Assembly (NCBI GenBank): GCA_030549775.1
Contig: CM060181.1
Coordinates: 32,958,753 to 33,022,752, forward strand
DNA from: Tamarix chinensis
Taxonomy: Eukaryota > Streptophyta > Magnoliopsida > Caryophyllales > Tamaricaceae
DNA length: 64,000 bases
Reading direction: 5' to 3'
This document shows positions 13,126 to 25,122 of the stretch, piece by piece. The notes under the pieces are model-generated. The model made no database searches. It was not told the DNA's origin and saw nothing but the letters and a program-made list of their open reading frames with translations. Position numbers and translations under genes: made by a program. Position 1 is the first letter of the stretch, and each line of letters opens with the position of its first letter.

Positions 13126-13770
13126 AGTTCTAGTTACCGTTTTGAAACTGGATGGTCGAAGGAGATAGTTATTGTGAATGAGGTTTTGAGTTTTGTGGTG
13201 TGGATAATTATATCCTGTTGGCTTAGCTTCAGAGGCAGTGTTTCTACCACGGGTTTTCCCCAGTGCCTTATCTTAGATATTCTCTCTACACTACTAAATT
13301 GTTATTTTTTGAGCGGGCAAAATGGGGACATGAGACGATGGCTTATGCAAGGATATAAAATTGACACGTGGGAACAAAGTAATCCACCTATTTTTCTGTG
13401 CGTGTGGTGGGCTTGGATACCACATTACCACTGCCCGTATTTGGTTGATTTTCGGACTAAAATCAGTACAATCAAATATAGTAGGCGAACGATCGGCTTG
13501 TCAATGATCAAAGAAGCAATGGCTTTCATAATCATAGCATCGTATATAAAAGCAAACGCAGGACTAGAGACGAGGGTCAAAATTTGCCGCCTACAAATCC
13601 ACATAATTAACTCGCCCATCACGTCAAAATACAAAATCTAAAACTCTAAACAGTACGCAGACGACCAATAAACTACAAAGCCTCTTCTTATAATTTGACA
13701 AATTTTAGTCACGACGTATTTTGCCTGAACCCAAAACACTTCCAACGGGGATTGGTATGATGAATCTGAA
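13126..13770 (-). promoter_or_regulatory. TSP9 upstream region with G-box and I-box
   Basis: On the minus strand, about 240 bases above the TSP9 start codon, lies a perfect G-box CACGTG (13365-13370) within CCACGTGTCAA. An I-box GATAAGG lies at 13266-13272. A TATA-like run GGATATAATTATCC lies near 13203-13216. G-box plus I-box is a familiar combination in light-regulated nuclear photosynthesis genes, which fits the product. The 155-residue frame on the plus strand at 13174-13641 shows no domain and covers this region, so I do not call it a gene. The transcription start is not determined. Confidence 0.5.
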
Positions 13771-16700
13771 TCACAGGATCTGGGCCGTTGTGTTCAATTT
13801 TTCTGCTAAGCTGAGTTGTGCCCTCGTGATGCTAGACAGATAAACTAACAGAAGTTGGTCCTGTACAAATTTGGAAATGAAAAATTAGTTGGCAGTCTTA
13901 CGGTAATGAATCTCTCATATAAGAAACCAAGTTAAACGGATGCATACCTGCAGAGAATCATTGACAAGCTCATCGAAAGCAGGAGATGATATATTTGGCA
14001 TGGAAGAAATGGCATCATGTATCAATCGACCAACCTTGTTGTTAGGAGCGGTTCGCTTCTCCTGTAATAAAATTGCCGATCAGAATTGAAGTTTAATACT
14101 TTCTATATAAGTAGATAAATAATATACTCGGCCCAGAGGTCGTACCACTACATCATCCACATATTTATAGACATCATCGAGAAGGGTAAGTAATCTCTGC
14201 ATAGACGATTCCATCCCTTCCAAGTCGCTTGGAATCTTGTCAGCCAATGTTGACTTCAAGAGCTCATCTGCGATCAATTTCCACATAAAGTATAGCGTAA
14301 ATAACTCAGCATATAACCTCTGGGCTAAAATAAAACAGCAACAAAAGATAAGCGAGGACCAAAAAAGCAAGAGATACATACATCCGACTCTTTCTGCTTC
14401 AGCCATCTGAACATCAACTGGGATTTCCTGAAATTGGGCAGCAAGCTGCTGTTCTCCAAGAGATAGATTGGTGGAAACAAAAGCCTTCATCGTGGCTTCT
14501 ATATTACGGAATGTGGTGTCCACTGTCAAATGAACCGGATTTGTCACTTCTCGAGAATAAAACTCGTGAATCAATGCCGAAGCTCCCGTGACACCAAACC
14601 CTGTTGAATACCTGCAAATTTGTGAGCCAGCAATGCACATCGTTACCATATCATCAAAATGCTTGCCCAAATAGACATTATAAATTGTGACACAAAGGCA
14701 TCTAACCTAATGTTTTACCATTACCACTCTAGTGTTAACAAGGGCACTTCATTTCATATTTGTATTCACATAACCAAATAAATTGAGAATGTCCACAAAA
14801 GAAATGGGAGAGAGACTAAAACAGACATTATGATATTTGCTGGAGAGACCAAAATGCAAGTCAAAATAGACCCTGTAAACTGCAAAGTGCCAAGCAAGAA
14901 CAGCACACAAACCACAATATGCTCGATCTGATACCTGAGTTATTCAAACAATTTATTTGGTCCCAACTTCGTAAAATTGACCTAAATCTTCATATAACAG
15001 TGTCCTTGGAGTCAAGTTGCTAGGAGAAATGCCCAAGGACATCTCATTAGGCCAAGCAACAATCACAAGGAACAGCTTTAAATGTATATGAGGTCAAATT
15101 ATGGAAAGTTTGAAAACAATGAACATAAAGATGGGAGCAAGGGAACAAAAAGACCTCAGGAAACAGTGATGAAAAGAATAGTGTATAGAGAGAGAAGTAG
15201 ACAATTAAAAAAAAAAAGAGCATTCAGCCCTAGGGGTAACAGTGATGGACGAGAAGGAAAAGAGATTGCTATCAAGGACTAGTAACCAAATGGAGGCAGA
15301 GAGGGTCAGACATAAAGTTTGATGTGCAAATTTTTAACCTTTTATTTCAACAAGCAGCAGCAGCAACAACAAAATATGAATCACATCGCTAAGAAACAGG
15401 GAAGGCTGAATGTACACAACGTCAACTATCATACTTTGTACCAGTTTGTAGCAAATTGTTTCCATTTGTCATCTTAATATAATCAAGTAAAATAAAGCAC
15501 GTCTATGATTTCTATTATGACTTGTATGAGGCACCTTACATGCTTCTCCCAAAGTTAACCCATTGAAAAAGATAACTCTAGCTGTTTTTAGATTTAAGAC
15601 TCCATCATTTGTAAATCTACCTTCATTTCTTTACTTGCACAACCATCATCAAGTAAAATCCAAGTGAAAGAAGTATACTCAAGTGTAAATAAATAAAAAG
15701 TTCAAGGAAGACCATAGACAAACCTCCATTATCCTGGACAAATACTTAATCTCAATCAGACCAGATAAAATGAGTGTGATTGAGTGAACAATGGCAGCAT
15801 CAAAAGTTAATTTAATATGGTTAATAGATTAAAAATCGGCACAACTAATATAGCCAAAATGTGATACTAGGACATCATTTGGTAAATAATTAGCCGATGA
15901 TGAAACAAAACGCAATTTTTATCACGTTTGAAACAACATTATAATAAATTACAATAACAGGTCATAATTGTTTTGAACTTTTGAAAAATGAACTGCTTAC
16001 ATAACCTATATTAAGGTAATAATCTAACGACCCAATTATACCATGCTCATGAGTTAGTAGCCAAACAAAACCCAACTATAAATCCCTTTTGTGAAAAAGC
16101 ACCTCAAGGAGCATAACTATGCCCAACAGAAACCTAATCACAATTGTATTTAATCCAAACATGTCCAAGCAAAAGGTGCATGGCTAAGACCATGTAACAT
16201 AGATACTAAATTCAAAATACCAATTGGGACTCCCAAAATGTCCTAGTCCATGTCAACATTGGGTCGTGAGTATTGGCTATAAGCATTTAACCACCATAAA
16301 CTAACCAACAAATCACACACAATAATGCCCAAACTAAACTAACAAAATCATTACTATATTTATCACCTTGCCAATCCTGACCAAGCAAAAGGTGCTTCGC
16401 TAAGGCCAAGTTACGTAGCTACTGCATTCAAAATACCACTTGGACTCGCAAAATGACCTAGTCCATGTTAACATTTGGCCATAAGTATTGGCTTAAGCAT
16501 TTAACAACTAAAAACTGTAAACCAAATCACACACAATAATGCTCAAACTAAACCAAAATTAATAATTCATACTGCAAAATAACTCCTTAAAAGGAAAGGA
16601 GGTCCTCTCAAACAATCATTAATCAATCTTTCACAATATATAATAATGAACCCAAGTGATTTGGTGGATGCTTTATTTCATGTGAACGAGTGCTACAGCC

Positions 16701-18948
16701 ATGTTTTTGAAGTGCGATTTTGTCTATAGAAAAAGAAATGGATAATAAAATCAAGTGGTGGTTGTATCAAATAAGATGAACCATGCTTTGAATAGCGTAG
16801 CTAAAAGTGCCCTTAAATGGGCATCTAGGAGTGAGATACAAGAGTTTCAACATACTTTTGCGGGACAATGAGCTCAATGTAGGGCTAAAGAGGTGTACCT
16901 ACCTGACATTTATCCAGATTCTTTCTTTCACATCAACTATGAGACGATAACCAAGAAATAATGTGTACTAACAAATTCATAGCCCTTGAACAACGAGTTT
17001 ACATTCTAAAGGTGAAGGGTGCAATTCACCTTTGACCTTGCTTGGTAGCTCTTCCAATTGGTAATATATGTCGACTTTTCTTCATGTGTATGCCCATTGA
17101 TATTTGATCGGCCAATGCAAGGAGCTAACCCACACAGGCCCCCAACTTTAAAAGGACCCATACTTATTACCATGTATACAATTATATGTCGTGTTTATAT
17201 TAATGGCCCTTGCCAAATCTGTAATCTCGTCAGTTGTCCCTTGAGTCCTTTCCTCTAGATATTTGAAGTTTATGATTCTTCATTGATTCTTAACAGATTA
17301 ACGTTGATAGAAACTCAATATAATCTTTCAGGGTAAAATGATTATAAAGATACAGAAGCATGACATATTTCTAGTAAAAGTCTGCATTAAGATGTTATCA
17401 AAATGCATTTTTTTTAAAATTACGGAATTTTTAGTCCTTTACTTGTAGGAAAACAATCATATATAATTGTCTTACATAAGGTATTTTGCAATTTGATGAT
17501 TGTTTTAATTTTTGAGGGGGAAATTTTTTTAGTTTTAAAAAAAGGTTCAAAAAGTTTTCAGACAACCCAGTTCATGTCCTGACAAATGTCTTCCCTTCTC
17601 TATCTAATGATCCCTTCCCTCCAATCTGTGTCTATTCTTTTATCAAAGTCACCATGCTTACCTCCATGTTTTCTCATGTATGATTCAATGAACACGTGAG
17701 CATTTTTCCTTCTTTTTTTGGTTTGGAGGTTGCAATGTGAAATGAATTCTGGGTGGAGGTAGAGAAGAATTCTTAACCATGATAATTATTTTTCCAATCT
17801 TCGATCAAATTAGTGTCTAGCACCCAGCGAAAACTAACTAGTTTACACAATGAATCTAGTTAGTAGTTAATATGACAACGAAAGATAAGATATATACTGG
17901 AGCTATTTTCTTTCACAAGATATGCTCACATCATAGTTCGGGGATGTACGTAGAAATGTATACAGACAATACCATTTCAACAAAGGAGAAAATACTAAAA
18001 ACTGACATTCTTGCCATATAGTATTTCAACCAACAAACTTCTCAAAGTCAGAATAGCTATGCTCAAACTATTGGGAAGAAGCCCTCATAACTTACCATCC
18101 AACAATAACCTCCTTGGTATTCACTTTCTGATGAGAGACTAACATATTGTGATGGTAATCAATATCCAATGCAACCTGCAACCAAGAATAAAAAGCAATG
18201 TTTGCTTAGTCTTTCTTATGCAAAATCTGGTTAGTGCATCAGTATAAAGTAGCGTCACACAATTACAACAAACGGTAACAATATTCATGAAGATACAAAG
18301 ACAATGGGTTACCAGCCTTGCTGACTAATATGACATCTCTACCAATAAAAGGGGCAATTTTAATGATCTTTACGTGTAACTCAATCATATAGGTCAGTAC
18401 AGATTCTGAAACAACTCCACGCAAAAAGTATGATGGTAATTCAGCTTCAGATTATCACCTAGACCAGAAAATTTTCAGTAAAATCCTTATATTAAACTAC
18501 AAACCGCATCAAAAAGTCTAATCAGGTATTGATCATGATATACACATCTTCTCAACGACGTGGACCCAATATCTCAATTTCCCTCAGTTTCGATTCCTAA
18601 TAAGCTCCTTCCGAATACGGCATTACATAAACCCTCTCTAAGCAGCAAATGACATACTAATTCAATTCAAAGTTGCAACAGTTCGTGGTAACCACAATGC
18701 GATCCAAATAAGAAATCCTTAAGGATAAACCGGACCTGATCTGAGTACTCGTTGTGAGGCACAGCATATGAGTTCCGAACATCAACAGTTCCGTCCGGCA
18801 AGACCGAGCCTAGAAGAGTGCCGATAACTCTATCCGCTTGATCAGGTCGTCGAACATAGCAATCGCAGATGTTAAATATAACCAATGGTTGAACCTTCAC
18901 CTTCAACACCGATGAACTACCGAACTGTAAAACCGTTTTGTCCGCCAT
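13771..18948 (-). CDS. eIF3f: Eukaryotic translation initiation factor 3 subunit F (eIF3f), six exons
   Basis: Exons on the minus strand: 18736-18948, 18096-18175, 14382-14611, 14146-14267, 13948-14061 and 13771-13860. All introns have GT-AG ends and the joined frame is continuous: 849 bases, 282 residues plus TGA. The first half is an MPN domain (QPLVIFNICDCYVRR, RVIGTLLG, HNEYSDQ, then DIDYHHNM and EVIVGWYSTGFGVTG). The metal-binding JAMM signature (HxH then SxxD) is absent, so no JAMM-type isopeptidase activity is expected. The C-terminal part has LNTTAQIL at its very end, as in plant eIF3f. The protein is a subunit of the eIF3 complex that helps recruit the 40S ribosome to mRNA. The ATG at 18948 gives the usual MADKTVLQFG start. 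The frame stays open upstream to an ATG at 19074. Intron 2 is 3.5 kb and holds a 216-bp duplication. Confidence 0.93.
16161..16558. repeat. Tandem duplication, period about 216 bp, in eIF3f intron 2
   Basis: CCAAGCAAAAGGTGC at 16165 recurs at 16381. The following sequence, through AAATCACACACAATAATG, is repeated with scattered substitutions. The second copy is slightly shorter. Nothing coding is visible. It lies entirely within the intron, which is otherwise AT-rich without recognised elements. Confidence 0.8.
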
Positions 18949-19250
18949 AGTCTCAGATCCTGCGAGACAGGGAGAGACAAACACGGACGGAATGAAGTTG
19001 GGAATGGTCGACGTTAGGGTTTGGAAATTGGAGTTTGAGACTACCTCTTGTTCTCTTCCTTTATCTCTTTTCACCTTCGTTGGATGTAGGTTTAATTTTT
19101 GTTCTTGGGTTTAAGGATTACAGCCCATGGACCTAGAACCTATTCGGTGTTTTTTCCTCCGGGGCCAAGGCCCTTGAAAATAGAAAGTTCCAGTTCTTAC
19201 CATCCGATCCAGCCCAACTTTTTACCGGCCTACCCTAACCATTTTTAGGA
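18949..19250 (-). promoter_or_regulatory. eIF3f promoter/5' UTR: telo-box and two site II motifs
   Basis: On the minus strand, AAACCCTAA (telo-box) lies at 19014-19022, about 65 bases above the start codon. TGGGCT site II motifs lie at 19122-19127 and 19211-19216. Site II elements with a telo-box are typical of plant ribosomal-protein and translation-factor promoters, so the combination fits eIF3f. Function is inferred from motif and position only. Confidence 0.6.
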
Positions 19251-19486
19251 AAGAGTGGCCCTGCTTTGTTTTCATTCAACATGTGATTTATGGAAACTCA
19301 GGCTACATTTATTTTCGGAAAATAATATTTATGTTTTCATTCCAGTTTTTTGCGAAAAATAATTATCCGTGTTACATACTAATCTTTAAATTTAGAATGA
19401 GTGATCTATGGAAACTCAGAAAAAAAAATTATTTTCAGAAAAAAAAATTATATTTTTAATTTCTAATTTTTTTAATAAAAAAGTAA

Positions 19487-19840
19487 TGATACAGACTAGG
19501 ATCAATAAAGGTTGTGGAGTACTTAACAGGATCAACCATCAAATGCAGAAGGGTTGATCGAATGTCAGTATTGTAGGAAATTTAGGAAGAAGAAGAAGGA
19601 GAGTCGAAACAAAGATAAGTTCAGGAGAAGAAGTGTGTATTATATATCATATCCTTCTTCGACTACATATATATAGTGATTGACGCTTTCGATGCTTAAT
19701 CCAATGCATGGCTACCTATTACTTAACAGACCCATAGATTACATGACAACTAATCAAATGAATAACATAATCTAGCTTAATAAAATAATAGAAATGCCAA
19801 TCGAAAAATATGGAAATAGAAATGGATATGGGCGGTATCA
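19487..19840 (-). repeat. Left LTR (3' LTR) of the minus-strand gypsy element
   Basis: On the plus strand it runs from TGATACAGACTAGG to GGGCGGTATCA, about 354 bp, with TGATAC/GTATCA inverted ends. It aligns along its length with 29643-30007, sharing for example GGAGTACTTAACA, AAGTGTGTATTATATATCAT and TCCAATGCATGGCTA. The copies differ by many substitutions and a few indels, so the insertion is old. Confidence 0.85.
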
Positions 19841-19919
19841 GAACTCTCGTGCCCAAAACCTTTTTCCTCAAAGGAATCAATTATGGCTGAAATGTAGGAT
19901 AATGCTTGAAAAGATCATA

Positions 19920-21250
19920 GAGATATTCCCACATAGCCTCTATAGCTGGTAAATTTTTTCGTTTAACCGAGACTTTTTGTAGCTATTGTTGATCCCCTTC
20001 GAACCATTTGTCTATCATTGACAACTTCCAAGACTCGATCCAACATTAGTTCTCCTTTAACAATTGGTTCTGCTAGCATATTGCTGGGGTTATGGCATGG
20101 TTTGAGTTGAGATACATGAAAGACATCATGAATATGTGATTTGGGAGACAATTGCAATTTATAAGTCACTACTCCAATCTTATCTATCACTCAATAAGGT
20201 TTATGATATCTAGGACTAATCTTACAATTGGATCAGTGATCAACCGTCTCCTACTTGTATGCTTGAAGTTTAGGAAAACAAAATCACCAAGCTGGAAGGC
20301 TAGTTCACTTCTTCTCTTGTTGACGATCTAGGCCATCTTGTTTTGTTTCCTCAACAATTGGGACTTGAGTGTCTTCATGATGAATTATCATTGCTATTGG
20401 GTCTTATTGATTATGGCATTAAGTAATTCCCTTGGAAAATATAGTAAGTGCAAGTGTGGTGGCTGGCCATACAGAATTTCATAAGGGTGGACTGTATAGA
20501 AGAATGATAGGTAGTATTGTACCACCATTCAACCAAAGGTAACCATTTACTTTGTGTGGTTGGGAAGACATGACACATGCAACGAAGGTAAGTCTCCAAA
20601 CCATTGTTAACAACCTTTGTTTGTCTGTCCATCTGAGAGATGATAGGCTGATGATCTCAGTAATTTGACTTCCTATAGCATGAAGAATTGAGTCCACATA
20701 TCATTAAGAAATATGGGATCTGTATATGAAACTATTGAATTAGGGAGTCCATGCAGCTTGAAGATATTGTTAAGGTATAATTAAGCCACAAATCAAGGTT
20801 GTATAAGGCTGTTTAAGAGGGATGAAATGAGCTTATTTGCTCAATCGATCAATAACCACAAAAATAACCTCCTTATGGCAGGAAGGGGGTAGCCTTCTAT
20901 GAAATCCATTGAAATGGAAGAACATACCCTTTATGGTAATGGCAAAGGTTGAAAGAAGCCTATAGACATTGCATTGTCATATTCAGAAGCTTGACATGCA
21001 CATAATTACGCACATCCTTGTTTAACCCTTTCCAATAAAACAATGCTTTAATCCTTTGTGCAGTAGCATCTCAACCTAAATTTCCTCCTATAGGTGAATC
21101 ATAGAGCCACTTCAGGATGTGAGCCTTTAGGGATGGAGAATCACCTACCACCAACTTCCCCTTTCTTCTAAGTTGGTCACGAACCCATGTATAATGAGGG
21201 TGAGATCTTGTACTGTCACTGATAGCTTGTATTAAAGCTTGCAGCCCCGG
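19920..21250 (-). pseudogene. Gypsy integrase, 3' part, with chromodomain-like C terminus
   Basis: Minus-strand fragments in broken frames. At about 21000-21120 is a degraded zinc-binding region (DATAQRIKALFYWKGL). At 20411-20697 is integrase core with VNNGLETYLRCM and WLPLVEWWYNTTYHSS. At 19963-20190 is the C-terminal barrel-like segment with YKLQLSPKSHIHDVFHVSQLKP. A stretch resembling a chromodomain follows: LDRVLEVVNDRQMVRRG, then NLPAIEAMWEYL at about 19920-19965. Chromovirus integrases end in this way. The 5' side of this block was cut from RNase H by the solo LTR. Confidence 0.75.
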
Positions 21251-21252
21251 GT

Positions 21253-21257
21253 CAGTA
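21253..21257. repeat. Target-site duplication, left copy (CAGTA)
   Basis: It borders the 21258-26188 LTR and matches CAGTG at 26189-26193 at four of five bases. Confidence 0.6.
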
Positions 21258-22839
21258 TGAAATGCCCCAAAAATTTCTAAATTTATAAATTATATTTAAA
21301 TGAGGTTTTATTTGAAAAATTATTTAAATAAACTATTTTTATTAAAACAAAAGGGTATTTAATTAGGGAAAATCAAAAAGAGATTTATAAGTATTTTAAT
21401 TAGGAGGAATTTGGGTGTTTTAACTAATTAAGGATTTTATTTGGAAGTTAATTAAATAAATTATTTTATTTAAAATAAGAAGGATAAAATAGTTTCAAAT
21501 TAATATTAATTTTATAAATAATCTAATTGAAGAAAATTAGGGTATTTTCTAATTAAAATAGAATTTATGGAAAATCTTTCAAAAATCCTAATTTAGCCAA
21601 AAAAATGATTTAAATATTATTTTATTTAAATATTATTATTTTTAAACATCCCAAATATTTTAATTAATTTAAATACCCAATAGAATTATTTTTCCTTTTC
21701 CCCCTTTTCCTTTTTCCTTCTTTTTCTTTCTTTTTCTTTTCTTCTTCTTTTTCTTCTTCACCCGAACTGGGCCAGCTCGGGGCCCAGTTTCTCTTCTTCC
21801 TTTCCCGCGGCCCAGCCCGCGTGGCGTCGCCCTTCTTCCGCCCCTCGACGCGCTGCGTTTCGTCCCTTTTATTCTTGCAACGCGTCGTTTTATTTAAACG
21901 CACCCCCTGGCGCCCGACCGGCCCGGTTTGCCGCCTTTCTTTTTCTTTTCTTTCTTTCCCGGTCGCCCCGTCCACTCCCCCTCCTTCTTCCTTCTTCCTC
22001 CCCTCTCCTCCGTCGACGCTGCTGCAACTCCCGTCCCCAAAAATGGCGGTGCCGACTACGAGGACTCTGACCGGCTGAGTCACCCCTCTTTTTCTCCCTC
22101 TCGACCCGTACATGAGCTTGGAATGATCGATCATCGTCAACTCTCACTCGTTCCCTCTCTGTTGCTTCTCGAAGCTTCAACCTGACCAAAATGATCGACG
22201 GCTGATTTTTGCCACCGGCCACCCAAACCCTAACATCCAATAATATCCTGCCGACCTCAAAAACCATATTAAACCATCTAAACTCTATAAATAGCTTAGT
22301 TATGGACGTTTTCGGAGCTTCTTCTCTCTCGAAACCCTAAGTGACAACCGCCTACCACCGCCCCTTTAGACACCTCGTTCTCCGCTGTTAGCTAACCTCG
22401 CCGCCTCTTCTCCATCTTAACCTCTTCCCTGCAACACCCTATAATTAACTAAACCATTTTTGACCTTCAACTCACCTTGTACGAGCCTCCATTATCGTGC
22501 AAAGTTGGCTAGTCCTCTCGCCAGAATATTCCACCCCGAAACATTAAACCACCATCCACCACCGCATCCGCTGCTTTTACCACCTTCTAAACCACCCAAT
22601 ATCTCCTACTAAGTCTCCTCCACCAAACCATAAGCTTATTTTATTTTTCTCCTTTCCTCTTCCCTCTTTTTCTTCATCTTTACCTCTCTTAGATCCATTT
22701 TCCGGCCACCTCCGGGAACCACCGCCGGTTACACCCATACCCTCCAACTCAAGGTGAAACCCTAGACCTTTTAAACACTTAATTTCGATTTATTGATAAC
22801 TATTATGCTTTTATCCAAATTTTTAATGTTAATTCGATT

Positions 22840-23280
22840 CTAATTATTATTATTATTTTTATCAAATGTAATATAATGGTTAAATCTTCTTTACAGGTTT
22901 GGGAGTATTCTTGAGTTAGAAAAACTATTATTCTCGAATTTTAGTTATTTAATAGAATTAGTACATGTTTACTATTATTATTAATAATATAATTAATATT
23001 ATTATTATTAGTGTAATTTATTATTTAATAGCGTAATTATTTCAGGAGGCGTAGAAACCTAAATTTTTAATTAATCCTCGCAGCTTTTGCCTTTTATTCC
23101 TATTATTAGCATTTTTAACATTATTACTAATATATTATCATTTTTAGCACTATTTCCTTTTATATTATAAGTATATATATATATATATATATATATTATT
23201 ATTATTACTACTACTACTACTACTACTACTAAATTTGTTATTATTATTATTATTACTACTACTACTAAATTTGATTATTT
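22840..23280. repeat. Microsatellite cluster: (ATT)n, (AT)n, (ACT)n
   Basis: Runs include ATT units near 22846, an AT run at about 23173-23196, then ATT followed by ACT units (23197-23232), and a second ATT/ACT block near 23240-23270. They lie inside the long LTR. Confidence 0.8.
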
Positions 23281-23869
23281 ATTTTATTATTAGTATTATC
23301 TTGGAAAAGGGGTCGAAGCATTTATTTCACCTTATTTTTGAATAATGTCCTTTTTATTGTTATTATTATTGTTACTATTATTATTCTTATTTATATTCTC
23401 ATTGATATTATTTTAGTATCATTATTATTATTAGGGTAAAGTATTTAACCTTATATTTAACTTTTATAATATTTCTGTTATTTCTATATCTTTAGCAAAG
23501 TTAGAATTTTATTAATGTTATTTTATTAGTATGTTGCTATTTGGTCAAAGCCTTATGGAGGAGTAGGAGCGTGCTCCAAGACCGGTGTCGTTTTAGGTAA
23601 GGGGTGCTAAGGCCGTTTGTGTGCTTATATGCATTATGTGTTTCGCATGCTATGTATCATATGTCTATCATTATTATTTACGTCGTATATGGTATGATGT
23701 GGAGTTAAAGTATGTTTTCGTGTATTTGCATGGTATGTGTATTATATATATATGTGGTGATTGGTTTGTGACCCTATAAGACATGCATATGAGGGTGTTG
23801 ATGTGGTTGGTGTGGGGTAAAGGCTGAAAAAGGAGGATGGGGAAAGAAGTTGACTAAGGGAAGTGAGTT

Positions 23870-24370
23870 GACCTAATATTATGGTTTTATAAGGAATAAT
23901 CTAATGTATGGTTTTATGTGGAAGAGTATAATTTAGGGTTTTATGCGGAGAATATAATTTATGATGATAATTGGGAGAATTGAATTTATGATGTTATATG
24001 GGAGAATCCAATTTATGGTTTTGCTTGGGAGATTCTAATTTATGATTTTATGTGGAAGAATCTAACTTATGGTCTTGTATGGGAGAATCTAATTTGTGGT
24101 TATGAAAGGGGAGAATCTAATCAATTGTATTATGTTGACAAATCTTTGGGTTTTATATGATTTGAATCTTTGGGTTGGTATGGATTGAATTTAGGGTTTT
24201 GTGTGAATGAATCTTTGGGTTTAATATGGTTGAATGTAGGGTTTTGTAAGGATGAATCTTCGGTTTTATGTGATTTGAATCTAGGGTTTGGTAAGGATGA
24301 ATATTTGGTTGGTATGGATTGAATTTAGGGTCTTGTATGACGGAATCTTGGGTTTTGTGTGGTGGTACTA
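23870..24370. repeat. Degenerate minisatellite within the solo LTR
   Basis: From 23870 to 24125, units like GGAGAATCTAATTTATGGTTT recur about every 31 bases. From 24140 to 24370, units like GAATCTTTGGGTTTTGT and GAATTTAGGGTTTTGT recur at about 27-30 bases. Some units contain TTTAGGG, the plant telomere heptamer, but never as a perfect tandem array. Confidence 0.65.
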
Positions 24371-25122
24371 GGGTTGCGTGGTGGAGTTAGGGTTTTGCAT
24401 GGGAGTAAATGATTGCATGGAATTTAGGGTTTGCATGAAAAGTTCGAATGGTTGCATGGGATGTCTAAAGTCTGCATGGGAGTAAAATTTACGTATGAAA
24501 AGTTAATTTGGGATGTAAGGAAGGTAATGTAAGCGTTGTTTGGGTAGTTAAACACTTTGGATGGAAAATAATACGTGGAACATTATCTGGGTACGTAGGA
24601 GATGAAGCTAGGGTTTGGAGTGGCTAATTGTGAATTGTCGTGGTTAATTAAGGTTTGGAATGGCTAATTATGGTTGTTATGGTTAAATAAGGGTTGGAGT
24701 GGTTAATTATGGTTTGTGGTGGTTGATTAAGGTTTGGTGTGGCTGCTTAAGGTTTTTGTTGTATCATGTGTTTTTGGTGATTAAGGTGTAATTATGAGAA
24801 TGGAATCGATGATTTGTGATGTGTGGAGGGTTAAAATAATTTGGGTGATGTGAGGTGGAGTAAGAGGAGATGTTAAGGCCTAAATTAGGGTTTTGGGATA
24901 AAACCCTAGAGTGAGATATGAAGTAAAATTGGAGGATAAGTGTAAAGGGAGCGATTCATGCATGTCTGGGGTTTGGTGGTAGCACGTGTGTAATTGGTGA
25001 ATAAAGTATGATGATGAATGTGAAGTATGAAGTTAATGATTCGTACTTGTCCATGGTGAAATCTTTGAATAAGATACTTAAGACATTAATCACATAAAGT
25101 GAAAGATGTTGAGCCGGGCCCA

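Noticed and set aside
13174..13641. 155-residue open frame on the plus strand between TSP9 and eIF3f
   Set aside because: No recognisable domain. It covers the TSP9 promoter with its G-box and I-box, and there is no supporting splice or neighbour evidence.
21664..22267. GC-richer overlapping frames, possible gene
   Set aside because: Arg/Lys/Glu- or Pro/Ser-rich products of opposite strands of one low-complexity stretch in the solo LTR.
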